NCBI GenBank assembly: GCA_003278225.1
Contig: QCGC01000012.1
Location: forward strand, 1-38,834
Direction of reading: 5' to 3'
DNA: 38,834 nucleotides
Source: Prochlorococcus sp. AG-363-P01
GTDB lineage: Bacteria > Cyanobacteriota > Cyanobacteriia > PCC-6307 > Cyanobiaceae
The notes under the pieces were generated by a model. It did no database searches. It was given only the letters and a program-made list of their open reading frames with translations, and had not been told where the DNA came from. The translations under genes were made by a program, and so were the position numbers. Below, in pieces: positions 17,235 through 25,504 of the stretch. How positions within the stretch are numbered: position 1 is the first letter of the stretch; each line of letters opens with the position of its first letter.

Positions 17235-18959
17235 TTAATTTAAATTATTCTTTTTTGCTTTCCTTTTCCTCTGACGATCCCTATTGGCCAAGCGTTTTGC
17301 TTCTCTCTCTGCTAAGCGCAATGCTTTTTCTGCAAGTAATAATTCTTCGGCTTTCTTCTCTTGAAAATAACTGAAATCTCCCCGGTACAAAATCAACTCG
17401 CCATCACGAATTTCTACAATTCGATTTGCTACATGTGAAATAAAATAACGATCATGAGAAACAATCAAAGCTGATCCTTCATATTCTATTAAAGCTTGCT
17501 CCAACATCTCTTTTGAAGGGATGTCTAAATGATTAGTAGGCTCATCAAGAACCAAAAGATTACATGGTTTTAGAAGCATCAAAGCAAGGGCCAATCTTGC
17601 TTTTTCACCACCACTAAGTTTACCTACTTCTTTAAAAACAGAATCATTACTTAGACAAAAACTTCCCAATAAAGATCGAACTTCAGTTTGCGTCCAGTTA
17701 GGAACAACATCAAACATAGTATCTATAACTATTTTATCCAAATCAAGGGCTTCTGCCTGATTTTGCTCAAAATAACCTGGAACAACATTATGTTCTCCTA
17801 ATTCGGCAATACCATCATCAGGTTTTTCTAAACCCATTATTAATCTTAGTAATGTCGATTTACCTGATCCATTCGGACCAATGAACGCTATACGATCCCC
17901 TTTCTCAATTTCTAAATTAGCCCCTAAAAATAGAATCTTATCTCCATAACTATGTGTAAGATCATCAATTTTTACCACTCGCCTGCCTGATCTTGGAGAA
18001 GGAGGAAAAGAAAAATTAGGCTTTATTTCATTAACCAAAGGGGCTTGAATCTTTTCTTTTTTCTCTAGCAACTTCTCTCTACTTTTTGCTTGTGTGCTTC
18101 TAGTAGCACTAGCCCTAAATCTATCTATATATGCTTTTTGTGTGGCAAACTCTTTTTGTTGACGTTCATAAGCAGCTTGTGTTGCATCTTGCTCAAGCAT
18201 TTTCTGCTCAACGTAAGAACTGTAATTGCCAAGATATGTACGTGAAATACCTCTCTCAGTACTAACAATCTGTGTGCACACTCTGTCAAGAAATGTTCGG
18301 TCATGACTAATAACAACTATTGCAGATTTCTGCTCAAGTAGATAATTTTCTAACCATTGGATTGTCTCAACATCTAGATGATTCGTAGGCTCATCTAGTA
18401 AAAGCAGATCTGGATCTTGAAGTAAAATCTTTCCCAAAGCAATCCTCATCTGCCATCCACCTGAAAAATCCTGAACAAGTTGCTCTGCTTCGTTTGACGT
18501 AAATCCAATTTTGGGTAAAATTTTCTCCACCTGAGCTTCAAGTTCATAGCCATGTATCGCTTCAAATTGATTCTGAAGTACACCTAACTGTTTTATCAAT
18601 CTTTCCAAATAAGGAGGATTATTAGCAGCACTTTCAGACTCCATAGCCCTTTGAAGTAATTGAAGTTCCCTAAGAACTGTTGCTGCCTCTTGAAACGCTT
18701 GGAATAACTCTTCTCGAACTGTTCGTTGCAAATCAACATCAAATTCTTGCTGCAAGTAAGCAATTTTTGGTTCTCCCTCTCGCACAACATTTCCACTACT
18801 AACTTCTTCCAAACCAGCAATGATTTTCATTTGAGTTGATTTACCCGCTCCATTGACACCAACGAGTCCTATCCTGTCTCCATGCTTAATTTCCCAAGTG
18901 ACGTTTTTTAGAACCTCACCAGTGGGATAAATCTTAGTAACACGTTCAAGTCTGAGCAC
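17235..18959 (-). CDS. ABC-F family ATPase
   Basis: A 574-residue soluble protein with two ATP-binding cassettes and no membrane domain, the ABC-F pattern. Cassette 1 has Walker A GVNGAGKST, signature FSGGWQMR and Walker B LLLLDEPTNHLD. A charged linker follows (region with ATQAAYERQQKEF and RFRASATRSTQAKSREK). Cassette 2 has GPNGSGKST, LSGGEKARL and LLVLDEPTNHLD. A Lys/Arg-rich tail ends the protein. ABC-F proteins act on the ribosome in translation regulation or rescue; the C-terminal basic tail is Uup/YheS-like but the subgroup is uncertain. It converges on the HtrA gene with a 207-base gap in which I see no clear terminator. Confidence 0.93.
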   Translation of the reverse strand: MLRLERVTKIYPTGEVLKNVTWEIKHGDRIGLVGVNGAGKSTQMKIIAGLEEVSSGNVVREGEPKIAYLQQEFDVDLQRTVREELFQAFQEAATVLRELQLLQRAMESESAANNPPYLERLIKQLGVLQNQFEAIHGYELEAQVEKILPKIGFTSNEAEQLVQDFSGGWQMRIALGKILLQDPDLLLLDEPTNHLDVETIQWLENYLLEQKSAIVVISHDRTFLDRVCTQIVSTERGISRTYLGNYSSYVEQKMLEQDATQAAYERQQKEFATQKAYIDRFRASATRSTQAKSREKLLEKKEKIQAPLVNEIKPNFSFPPSPRSGRRVVKIDDLTHSYGDKILFLGANLEIEKGDRIAFIGPNGSGKSTLLRLIMGLEKPDDGIAELGEHNVVPGYFEQNQAEALDLDKIVIDTMFDVVPNWTQTEVRSLLGSFCLSNDSVFKEVGKLSGGEKARLALALMLLKPCNLLVLDEPTNHLDIPSKEMLEQALIEYEGSALIVSHDRYFISHVANRIVEIRDGELILYRGDFSYFQEKKAEELLLAEKALRLAEREAKRLANRDRQRKRKAKKNNLN

Positions 18960-19036
18960 TAGTAAAGAGAATGATCGGAACCATCATGTGAATTGGATAA
19001 ATTGGGCTTGGTAATTACCTATTACCTAGAGAAACT

Positions 19037-19228
19037 ATGGCAAGGTTGGAACAAATTGCTGCTCTAGTTTTAGCTGCGGGGTTAGCAATCCCCAGCTATT
19101 GGCTTTTTTGGACAATGGCAGGCGGAGGTGGTTATGACCGACGCAGCCCACAAAAAATTCCTTTAACTCAGGAAAAACCCTTAGAAAAACTACCAAGCAG
19201 AGTGCCTACAAGCCCCCACGAGCTTTAA
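19037..19228 (+). CDS. Small single-span membrane protein, 63 aa
   Basis: Family not recognised. One hydrophobic helix (IAALVLAAGLAIPSYWLFW) is followed by a glycine patch (AGGGGYDRR) and a Pro/Lys-rich tail. It diverges from the ABC-F gene with 77 bases between starts, a likely shared promoter region. Its 3' end overlaps the end of the convergent 76-residue gene by 23 bases. The composition and the clean ATG favour a real gene, but no function can be assigned. Confidence 0.6.
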   Translation: MARLEQIAALVLAAGLAIPSYWLFWTMAGGGGYDRRSPQKIPLTQEKPLEKLPSRVPTSPHEL

Positions 19229-19436
19229 TCAACCATTGCTTTGTGTCACTGTCATCAAGCCCTGAAAGGTATGCTTTGACCTCATCTGAGGTCACTGGCA
19301 AGCCCAATTGAGTGCCAAGCTGACAAATTGCATTTAAAGCGCCCTGTGGATCCTGAAGAGCCTGGCAAAACAAACGTTGCGTTTTCTCGGGATCTGCTTT
19401 GATGCGTTTATAAAGCTCTGCTGCGTTGTCGCTCAT
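19206..19436 (-). CDS. Nif11-like small helical protein, 76 aa
   Basis: The protein is soluble and helical: AELYKRIKADPEKTQRLFCQ, then GALNAICQLGTQLGLPVTSD and EVKAYLSGLDDSD. The order (a helix with a DP turn, a second helix ending in LG, then a T-S-D-E helix cap) resembles Nif11-type domains, which serve as leader peptides for prochlorosin-like peptides and also occur as free-standing small proteins. It ends in KARGGL, with a GG pair but no core peptide after it. The resemblance is by eye and not certain. The stop lies within the convergent 63-residue gene (23-base overlap). Confidence 0.6.
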   Translation of the reverse strand: MSDNAAELYKRIKADPEKTQRLFCQALQDPQGALNAICQLGTQLGLPVTSDEVKAYLSGLDDSDTKQWLIKARGGL

Positions 19437-19468
19437 AGAAATTTACTGAATAAACCAACCTTATTCAC

Positions 19469-19828
19469 TTAAGCAACTTTTGACCCACAACTGGAATTAT
19501 GAAACTTTTCCAAGTCACTATCTTGCATTCCTGAAGCCGACGCATCTTTCATGCTTCTTGCATCCATACATAAAACCTTTCGCAATTGAGCAAAATTTGC
19601 CGCTTGGGATACTCGACCTTCCTGTACAGCTCCATATTCAGCCCGTTGAAGAACATGATGAAGATGAGTTAACAGATATGTACTAATAACTGCAGAAACC
19701 AATACATCACTATTTTCCTTACTTCTTCGATGTCGTTTGTGCTGATCATTAATACCTGAACTTGCTGAAGCCTCCAATTTGCGAGATCGCTTAGATCGAG
19801 TAGAAGAAGGAAGAGTGGGTTTAGTCAT
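19469..19828 (-). CDS. Conserved hypothetical protein, 119 aa
   Basis: I place the start at ATG 19828; an upstream in-frame ATG at 19876 would add 16 residues of unlikely leader. The first 40 residues are Ser/Lys/Arg-rich and look disordered (STRSKRSRKLEASASS). The second part is helical, with VLVSAVISTYLLTHLHHVLQ and VSQAANFAQLRKVLCMDAR. No domain recognised. It diverges from the ribbon-helix-helix regulator, and the 161 bases between them hold two palindromes that could control both genes. Confidence 0.6.
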   Translation of the reverse strand: MTKPTLPSSTRSKRSRKLEASASSGINDQHKRHRRSKENSDVLVSAVISTYLLTHLHHVLQRAEYGAVQEGRVSQAANFAQLRKVLCMDARSMKDASASGMQDSDLEKFHNSSCGSKVA

Positions 19829-19923
19829 TGATAACTCCGTGAAACTTACTTGGTTTATGAAGGAGAATGCTTTCACTCCCTAAGGAAATGGCCGAAAAAG
19901 ATCAACTACCAACATGAACAAGC

Positions 19924-19940
19924 ATAGTACTGGATACTAT
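19924..19940. promoter_or_regulatory. Inverted repeat ATAGTA-N5-TACTAT, candidate operator
   Basis: A perfect 6-bp inverted repeat with a 5-base centre lies between the 119-residue gene and the ribbon-helix-helix gene. Its centre is about 31-32 bases (three helical turns) from the centre of the palindrome at 19959-19968, and both contain a TAGT/ACTA half-site. A role as operator for the adjacent regulator is inferred. Confidence 0.4.
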
Positions 19941-19958
19941 CCTTGCATACCTATGTAC

Positions 19959-19968
19959 ACTAATTAGT
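19959..19968. promoter_or_regulatory. Palindrome ACTAATTAGT, candidate operator
   Basis: A perfect 10-bp palindrome 22 bases before the GTG start of the ribbon-helix-helix gene. It overlaps a possible -10 box (TAGTAA at 19965-19970) that follows a TTGCAT hexamer (19943-19948) by 16 bases, so a bound protein would block the promoter. Inferred, not demonstrated. Confidence 0.4.
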
Positions 19969-19989
19969 AACCAATACTCTTTTTGAGTC

Positions 19990-20289
19990 GTGGCAACAAG
20001 GCAAAACTCATTAAATGGAAAGCCAAAATCACCAAGAGTGCAAGTGGTTCTCCCTGAGTCTTTGTGTGATCGGCTAACAGCTTTAGCTGCACAAGAGTCT
20101 CGTACAGTTAGCAATATGGCAAAAGTGCTGATCCAAGAAGGTGTTAGAAATTATGAAAAGATGCAAACCTCAAAGCCTGAAGCCAATCCAGCAATAACGA
20201 GTACCGAAGGGTTTAGATCAGCTTTAGAAGCTCAAGAGCCAAAACGATTAAAAGGAGCGCCCAAACGCTTAAGGCTACAAAGGCCTTAG
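19990..20289 (+). CDS. Ribbon-helix-helix (CopG-like) DNA-binding protein, 99 aa
   Basis: Starts at GTG 19990. Residues 15-52 form a ribbon-helix-helix fold: the beta strand PRVQVVLPESL, helix A CDRLTALAAQE, turn SRTVSN, and helix B MAKVLIQEGVRNYE. Such proteins bind short inverted repeats as dimers. The remaining 45 residues are basic and probably flexible (PKRLKGAPKRLRLQRP). There is no toxin gene next to it, so a plain regulator is more likely than an antitoxin. The two palindromes just upstream fit autoregulation. It converges on anmK with 6 bases between the stops. Confidence 0.75.
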   Translation: MATRQNSLNGKPKSPRVQVVLPESLCDRLTALAAQESRTVSNMAKVLIQEGVRNYEKMQTSKPEANPAITSTEGFRSALEAQEPKRLKGAPKRLRLQRP

Positions 20290-20295
20290 AAGAGC

Positions 20296-21435
20296 CTAAA
20301 CAGGGTTAACTATCATCCCAAGTACTCCTGATCGGGAAGCACCTGTAATTGCAGTAGAATTACCTGGATGCTTAAGAATGTGCCACCAAGCCAGTAAGGC
20401 AAAAGCTAAAGCTTCACGAGATTGAACAGCAATACCATTTTGTTCAATGCTTGCAACCCGCAACCCTCTACATCGACGAATAATTTGATCCAGCAAAGCT
20501 GGATTACGACAACCTCCACCAGCAACCAATAGCTCAATAGGACGAATCAAATTCCTCGAATGCAAGTTATCCAATTCTTTTGCAACCACTGCTGCAGAAA
20601 AAGCTGTCAAAGTTGAAATCAAATCTTCATCAGAAATAGACTTGATTTGACTCAACCGATTTTCTAAATCTAGCCGTCCAAATTGCTCTCTCCCTGTTGA
20701 TTTTGGAGGTGCTTTTTGGAAGAAAGGTTCCTTCAACCAACAATCAAGAATTTCTTCATTAGGAGATCCCCTAGCAGCAATTAATCCATCTTGATCAAAA
20801 GAAAGCTTCCCATTGGTGATCTTTTGCACTGCAAAATCTATAAGGGTATTCCCTGGACCACAGTCCCACCCTAAAACAGACGCAAAGCGATCTGGGCCTG
20901 TGTTGGGAGGAATTAATGTCAAATTTGCAATGCCTCCAAGATTAAGAATTGCTCTCCAACCAGTCACTCTTCCAAAAAGTGCAGAGTCCAAAGTGGGAAC
21001 CAAAGGCGCACCATGTCCTCCCAATGCAAGGTCTGCTGCTCTAAAATCATGCACTACAGGGCATTTCATTAATTGAGCTAGTAAGGGAGCCTGCAGCAAT
21101 TGCAAGCTTGCTCCACGTTGACCTTCACAAGGTGGCCGATGCCAAATAGTTTGACCATGACATCCAACTAACTCAGATAAGCCTTTTGGATCGCAGGCGC
21201 GTGCTGCTTCAAAATGAACCTCAGTTATCGCCTCAACAAGATCTAACCATTCCTTACTACTAAATCTACTTTTCTGACCAGCAGCAATAATTCTCTCCCT
21301 CAAAATCTTTGGATAAGGCAAAGAGGAAAAATTAATGAGACTCCATTTAGGTTGCTTTGGATTACCAGAAAACTCAGCTAAAACAGCTTCTACACCATCA
21401 GCACTAGTGCCACTCATAAGACCGAGCACACGCAT
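20296..21435 (-). CDS. anmK: Anhydro-N-acetylmuramic acid kinase
   Basis: AnmK phosphorylates and opens 1,6-anhydro-MurNAc released from the cell wall, giving MurNAc-6-phosphate. The 379 residues start with the diagnostic GLMSGTSADGVEAVLAE motif, followed by GCHGQTIWHRP, HDFRAADLALGGHGAPLVP, NLGGIANLT, GWDCGPGNTLID and VAGGGCRNP, all typical of AnmK. Length fits the family (about 370). It is the last gene of the minus-strand run, 3 bases after the ktrA-like gene. No other wall-recycling gene lies in the window. Confidence 0.95.
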   Translation of the reverse strand: MRVLGLMSGTSADGVEAVLAEFSGNPKQPKWSLINFSSLPYPKILRERIIAAGQKSRFSSKEWLDLVEAITEVHFEAARACDPKGLSELVGCHGQTIWHRPPCEGQRGASLQLLQAPLLAQLMKCPVVHDFRAADLALGGHGAPLVPTLDSALFGRVTGWRAILNLGGIANLTLIPPNTGPDRFASVLGWDCGPGNTLIDFAVQKITNGKLSFDQDGLIAARGSPNEEILDCWLKEPFFQKAPPKSTGREQFGRLDLENRLSQIKSISDEDLISTLTAFSAAVVAKELDNLHSRNLIRPIELLVAGGGCRNPALLDQIIRRCRGLRVASIEQNGIAVQSREALAFALLAWWHILKHPGNSTAITGASRSGVLGMIVNPV

Positions 21436-21438
21436 TAA

Positions 21439-22146
21439 TCAAACTTGCGGAAGTTTCTGCAAGTCTTCCATAGAACCCATAACAACTAAAACATGGCTTT
21501 TTTTAAGCACAAATGAAGCTGGTGGATTAACAGTTAATCCCTTCGTAGGTCCAGCAGCAAGAACGTTAACCAAAAAATTCTTTCGAAGGTTGAGATCACG
21601 CAAAGAACGTCCCACAAATACTGCAGGCACTTTTATCTCATCAATGCCTATCTGGTCATCTAATTCCAATCGTTCAATCAGATTTGGACGAACAAGTTCT
21701 AAGCCCAATCTTTCTCCTTGCATCCTCGATGGAAATACAACTCGATCTGCACCTACTCTCTTCAACATCTTTTCGTGCAAATCACTCGTAGCACGAGCTA
21801 TTACTTGCCTCACCTTGCTCCCCTCACTATCTTTTGCAATTAATGTAGTTGTAATACTTGCTTCAATTGGTTCACTAATTCCAACTACCACTACACCCAT
21901 ATCAAGCACTCCAGCTGCTCTCATAGACTCCTCATCAGTAGAATCAACGACCCTTGCTTCTATAGAAGGCTCTAATTGACGTAATTCATCAATAGCCCTT
22001 TCTGAAGAGTCCACTGCAAGAACATCTGAGCCATTCCTAATAAGCTCTCTGCACACAGCAGTGCCAAACCGGCCTACTCCAACAACAGCAAATCCAAGTT
22101 GATTTTTCGGATCCTTTTCAGGAGCCCATTGCCACCAGTCACTCAT
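21439..22146 (-). CDS. KtrA/TrkA-type RCK potassium-uptake regulator
   Basis: This is a cytoplasmic gating subunit of a K+ uptake channel. The 235 residues contain an N-terminal Rossmann (RCK_N) domain with FAVVGVGRFGTAVCREL and LAVDSSERAIDELRQL, which bind nucleotide, and a C-terminal RCK_C domain (IDEIKVPAVFVGRSLRDLNL, HVLVVMGSMEDLQKL). The 22-residue N-terminal piece MSDWWQWAPEKDPKN is unusual but polar. It follows the channel gene by 24 bases. The pairing of a single-RCK subunit with a KtrB-like channel indicates a Ktr system; I leave the symbol empty because TrkA and KtrA overlap in naming. Confidence 0.88.
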   Translation of the reverse strand: MSDWWQWAPEKDPKNQLGFAVVGVGRFGTAVCRELIRNGSDVLAVDSSERAIDELRQLEPSIEARVVDSTDEESMRAAGVLDMGVVVVGISEPIEASITTTLIAKDSEGSKVRQVIARATSDLHEKMLKRVGADRVVFPSRMQGERLGLELVRPNLIERLELDDQIGIDEIKVPAVFVGRSLRDLNLRKNFLVNVLAAGPTKGLTVNPPASFVLKKSHVLVVMGSMEDLQKLPQV

Positions 22147-22170
22147 ACCTTTCCCTCTACTAAAGAAAAT

Positions 22171-23610
22171 TTATACATAAAGATCCTCTCGTGGATATCC
22201 GATTCGATTTTGATATTGAAGCCTATCTCTATTCAAACTCTCCCAAATTGCACTTAGCAATAGCAAGATCCCTAGCCTTCCAACGAACATCCCAACAATC
22301 AGAACACTTTGCCCAAAATGTCCAAGCTGCTGTGTAACACCAACATCAAAGCCAACAGTGGCAAAGGCAGATATGCATGTAAAGAGCATTTCTAAAAAAG
22401 AAAAAGGTTCCTCTCCTCCTAAATTGCTAGAAGCACTTAACAATAAAGCCATTAACAATACAAAGAGCAATGATCCAACTGTTATGCCAACTGCTTTAAG
22501 CACTACTTTGTCAGAAATTTGACGATTGCGGATTACGACGTCTTCCTGACCTCTCAAAGTTGAACGAGTAGCCGCCATAAGTGCTGCCAAAGTTGTCGTT
22601 TTAATGCCACCCCCTGTACCACCTGGACTAGCCCCAATAAACATCAATGCCATCAAAAGTAAAAGTCCCGAATCAGAAATACTTTGCACAGACAAAGGCA
22701 TATTCGTAAAACCAGCTGTTCGTGAACTTACTGATTCAAAAAATGCCGTCATCAAACGCTCTGACCAACTAAGGCTGGAAAAAAAATTACCATAAGCTAA
22801 GGACTCAGTAATCATTAAACCAATAGTTCCAAGTAACAGCAAAGCTAAAGTTGTTCTAAGCACTAATCGAGTATGGAGACTTAAATATCTCCTTCGATTA
22901 AGATATTTGCGGTTACTCCAAATATCACTAGCCACTCTCCATCCCAAACCACCAAGAATTATGAGAGAGATTATTACAATATTAACAACTCCATTAGCTC
23001 TATAAGACTGCATACTTTCAGACCATAAACCAAAACCAGCATTGTTATAAGCAGAGATACTATGAAACAAAGATGCCCATATTCTCTCTCCATTATTAGC
23101 AATATCATTAAAGCCAAAATAATAGAGAATAACTGCCCCAAAAAGAATTAAAACTGCTGCAGTACATGCAATACCCTGAAAAGTTCTACCTACTCCACCT
23201 ACACCAAATTCATCCAATGTCTTTCCTCTATCGAGTCGACACCTTAATTCCGTTCCACTAACTACAAAACCCTGCAAGAATGTAGTTATAGCCATCAAGC
23301 CCAGACCTCCAATAAGCAGCATTGTTGCAAGGACAATCTGTCCAAATAGCGTCAGGTCCTGACCTACATCAATAATTGTCAAGCCCGTTACTGTTAATGC
23401 AGATGTCGCCGTGAAAAGGGCTTCCCATAACCCAACAGTTTGATTTGAACAAATCGGAGTGGAAAGGATCACTGTGCCAATGATGATCATCAAAAAACCA
23501 GTTACCACAGTGAACTGTGGAACCGTTAAGCGTCGGTACCAACTTTGCGTCCGATTTACAGCTTTAGCAAATGGCACCGCTTGATTCCTTTCCTTAGATG
23601 ATCTGTTCAA
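22171..23610 (-). CDS. KtrB/TrkH-type potassium channel subunit
   Basis: The membrane pore subunit for Na+-coupled K+ uptake. The 479 residues show four repeated P-loop units, each with a selectivity-type glycine: TSALTVTGL, SAYNNAGFG, SSRTAGF and SAFATVGF. The pore sequence GASPGGTGGGIKTTT in the third repeat is a hallmark of the TrkH/KtrB family. Length is closer to KtrB (about 450) than TrkH (about 480), so either name fits. It is followed by the RCK subunit and preceded by an SLC13-type transporter, so all three may be co-expressed for ion balance in seawater. Confidence 0.9.
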   Translation of the reverse strand: MNRSSKERNQAVPFAKAVNRTQSWYRRLTVPQFTVVTGFLMIIIGTVILSTPICSNQTVGLWEALFTATSALTVTGLTIIDVGQDLTLFGQIVLATMLLIGGLGLMAITTFLQGFVVSGTELRCRLDRGKTLDEFGVGGVGRTFQGIACTAAVLILFGAVILYYFGFNDIANNGERIWASLFHSISAYNNAGFGLWSESMQSYRANGVVNIVIISLIILGGLGWRVASDIWSNRKYLNRRRYLSLHTRLVLRTTLALLLLGTIGLMITESLAYGNFFSSLSWSERLMTAFFESVSSRTAGFTNMPLSVQSISDSGLLLLMALMFIGASPGGTGGGIKTTTLAALMAATRSTLRGQEDVVIRNRQISDKVVLKAVGITVGSLLFVLLMALLLSASSNLGGEEPFSFLEMLFTCISAFATVGFDVGVTQQLGHFGQSVLIVGMFVGRLGILLLLSAIWESLNRDRLQYQNRIGYPREDLYV

Positions 23611-23678
23611 ATCTCACCGGACAAACTCCAGCAAAATCTCCAACTGCAAAATGATCCCTTTCAAATACTCGCACAATC

Positions 23679-25499
23679 TCAGTTCATTCCGTATTGCCAA
23701 AGAATTAAACCAGGAATCATTAAAGTCATTAAAATTGTTAAACCCAATCCATACCTAGTGAAATCAAAAAATCGATAACGCCCTGGTCCAAAAACCATCA
23801 AATTAGTTTGATAACCCATTGGTGTAAGAAAAGACTGACTAGCACCAAACAACACAGTGATTAAAAGTGCTGTAGGTGGCAAGTTCAAATTTGTCGAAAG
23901 TTGGATTGCAACTGGCGCAAAGAGTGCAACTGAAGCCGCATTGCTAATAACTTGAGTCAATATGGTTGTTGAAAGAAAAATAACAACTAAAGCTGTATAC
24001 GTTGGCAACCCTTTCAAACTCAGATCCAAGACCCTTGCCAAAGCATCCGCAAGACCAGTTTCCTGCATCGCCACACTAAAACTGGATAAAGAGCCTAATA
24101 AGAGAATTACATCTAGACGTATAGAGCTGAGAGCTTCTTTTGGACGAATACATCCACCTACAACCATTGCTATAACAGCTAAAAGCACTGCTGCCACAAG
24201 TGGTAATTGTGTAACAGTTGGTACTAAAAGCATCAATAAAGCTATTGCAATCGCGATTGGTTTACGACGAGTAGTTGGCAAATCATTCTCTAATTGATCA
24301 AGGACTAATAAATCATGACTTGCCTGTAATCCTCGAATTGAGTCCAAGGGGGCTTGTAGCAATAAAACATCTCCTTCACGTAAGACTGCTTGGCCAAGTC
24401 TTTCCTGAACTGTCTGCTGACCTCGCCTTAAAGCTAAAACAGTTGCGTTATGACGTTGGCGAAACCGGAGCTCACGTAAACTCGCCCCTGCAAGTGTTGA
24501 GCTTGCCGGTAGAAGAACTTCTACAGTTTTTTGCTGGTCACTTGCAAAAGGCCTAGCTGATTTGTAGTCATCTTGTCGATCCCGCTGAGCCAATTGAACT
24601 GCATGCTCCTGCTGCAACCGAAGCAAGTCCGCCCGGGTAACTCTAAGCAGCAAACAATCACCAGGTTCAATTGTTCGATCTGCTAAAGGTGGCAGAAACC
24701 TCTCTTTTCCTCTCTGAAGTTCAAGTACATCAACATCAAACCGACGTTGAAGACGACTGTTATGAAGTGAATCGCCAACCAAATTCGAATCAGCAGGTAT
24801 TGTCACTTCTGTGAAATAACCAGTCCTATCAATGCTATTGACTAACTGATTTCCATCACGACCCCGATCTGGTAACAATCCTTGTGGAGCTAACAGCATA
24901 TAAGCAGTACCAACAAGCCAAATCGGAACTCCAATCGCTGTAAAGCTAAACAGATCTAATGATCCATAACCTAATTGCTCACTAATATCACTAACCAAAA
25001 GATTCACCGAGCTACCTAAAAGAGTTAGGGTTCCTCCTAATACTGTGGCGAAGGATAAAGGCAGTAGAACTTTCGATGGAGACAATCGGCGACGAATACA
25101 CCAAGTTTCTATCACAGGCAACAAAGCAGCAACGACCGGAGTATTGGGAACCACTCCTGAGATTGGAGCAACAACCAATCCCAATAAAGCAATTAAACGA
25201 CGTGGGGTCCTAATACGTTCGGAAGCAATTAATTCTCTAAGTCGATCTAATGCTCCACTTTTAAATAACGCCGCAGAAACGGCAAACAAACCCATCAAAG
25301 TAATCAAAGCAGGACTACCAAAACCCGCCAATGCTTTTTGAGGTGTAAGGACTCCAGTAGCCATTAACAAGGCCAAGCTCAACAAAGCAGCAAGTTCTGG
25401 TGCTAGTGCATTGCTTATAAACAGCACAACAGCCAACAACAAAACGCCAATCGTAATAAGTGCTTCCGGACTCTGAAAAACAATGCTGAGCTCATTCAT
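23679..25499 (-). CDS. SLC13-type transporter with two RCK_C-like domains
   Basis: I place the start at ATG 25499 (606 aa), 5 bases after the hflX stop; an earlier ATG at 25568 would overlap hflX. N- and C-terminal membrane halves (ALLPVIETWCIRRR and SNAASVALFAPVAI with neighbours) carry the CitMHS/SLC13 pattern of a sodium-coupled anion carrier. Between them lie two RCK_C-like domains (VTIPADSNLVGDSLHNSRLQ and VLLPASSTLAGASLRELRF). The substrate (sulfate, phosphate, carboxylate or silicate-like anions) cannot be told from sequence. RCK_C domains suggest ligand control. It neighbours the Ktr genes, which use the same regulatory fold. Confidence 0.85.
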   Translation of the reverse strand: MNELSIVFQSPEALITIGVLLLAVVLFISNALAPELAALLSLALLMATGVLTPQKALAGFGSPALITLMGLFAVSAALFKSGALDRLRELIASERIRTPRRLIALLGLVVAPISGVVPNTPVVAALLPVIETWCIRRRLSPSKVLLPLSFATVLGGTLTLLGSSVNLLVSDISEQLGYGSLDLFSFTAIGVPIWLVGTAYMLLAPQGLLPDRGRDGNQLVNSIDRTGYFTEVTIPADSNLVGDSLHNSRLQRRFDVDVLELQRGKERFLPPLADRTIEPGDCLLLRVTRADLLRLQQEHAVQLAQRDRQDDYKSARPFASDQQKTVEVLLPASSTLAGASLRELRFRQRHNATVLALRRGQQTVQERLGQAVLREGDVLLLQAPLDSIRGLQASHDLLVLDQLENDLPTTRRKPIAIAIALLMLLVPTVTQLPLVAAVLLAVIAMVVGGCIRPKEALSSIRLDVILLLGSLSSFSVAMQETGLADALARVLDLSLKGLPTYTALVVIFLSTTILTQVISNAASVALFAPVAIQLSTNLNLPPTALLITVLFGASQSFLTPMGYQTNLMVFGPGRYRFFDFTRYGLGLTILMTLMIPGLILWQYGMN

Positions 25500-25504
25500 A
25501 CTTT

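Noticed and set aside
21335-21979. 214-codon plus-strand open frame opposite ktrA and anmK
   Set aside because: It lies wholly antisense to two genes with clear family motifs; Ser/Thr/Pro-rich composition is typical of a shadow frame.
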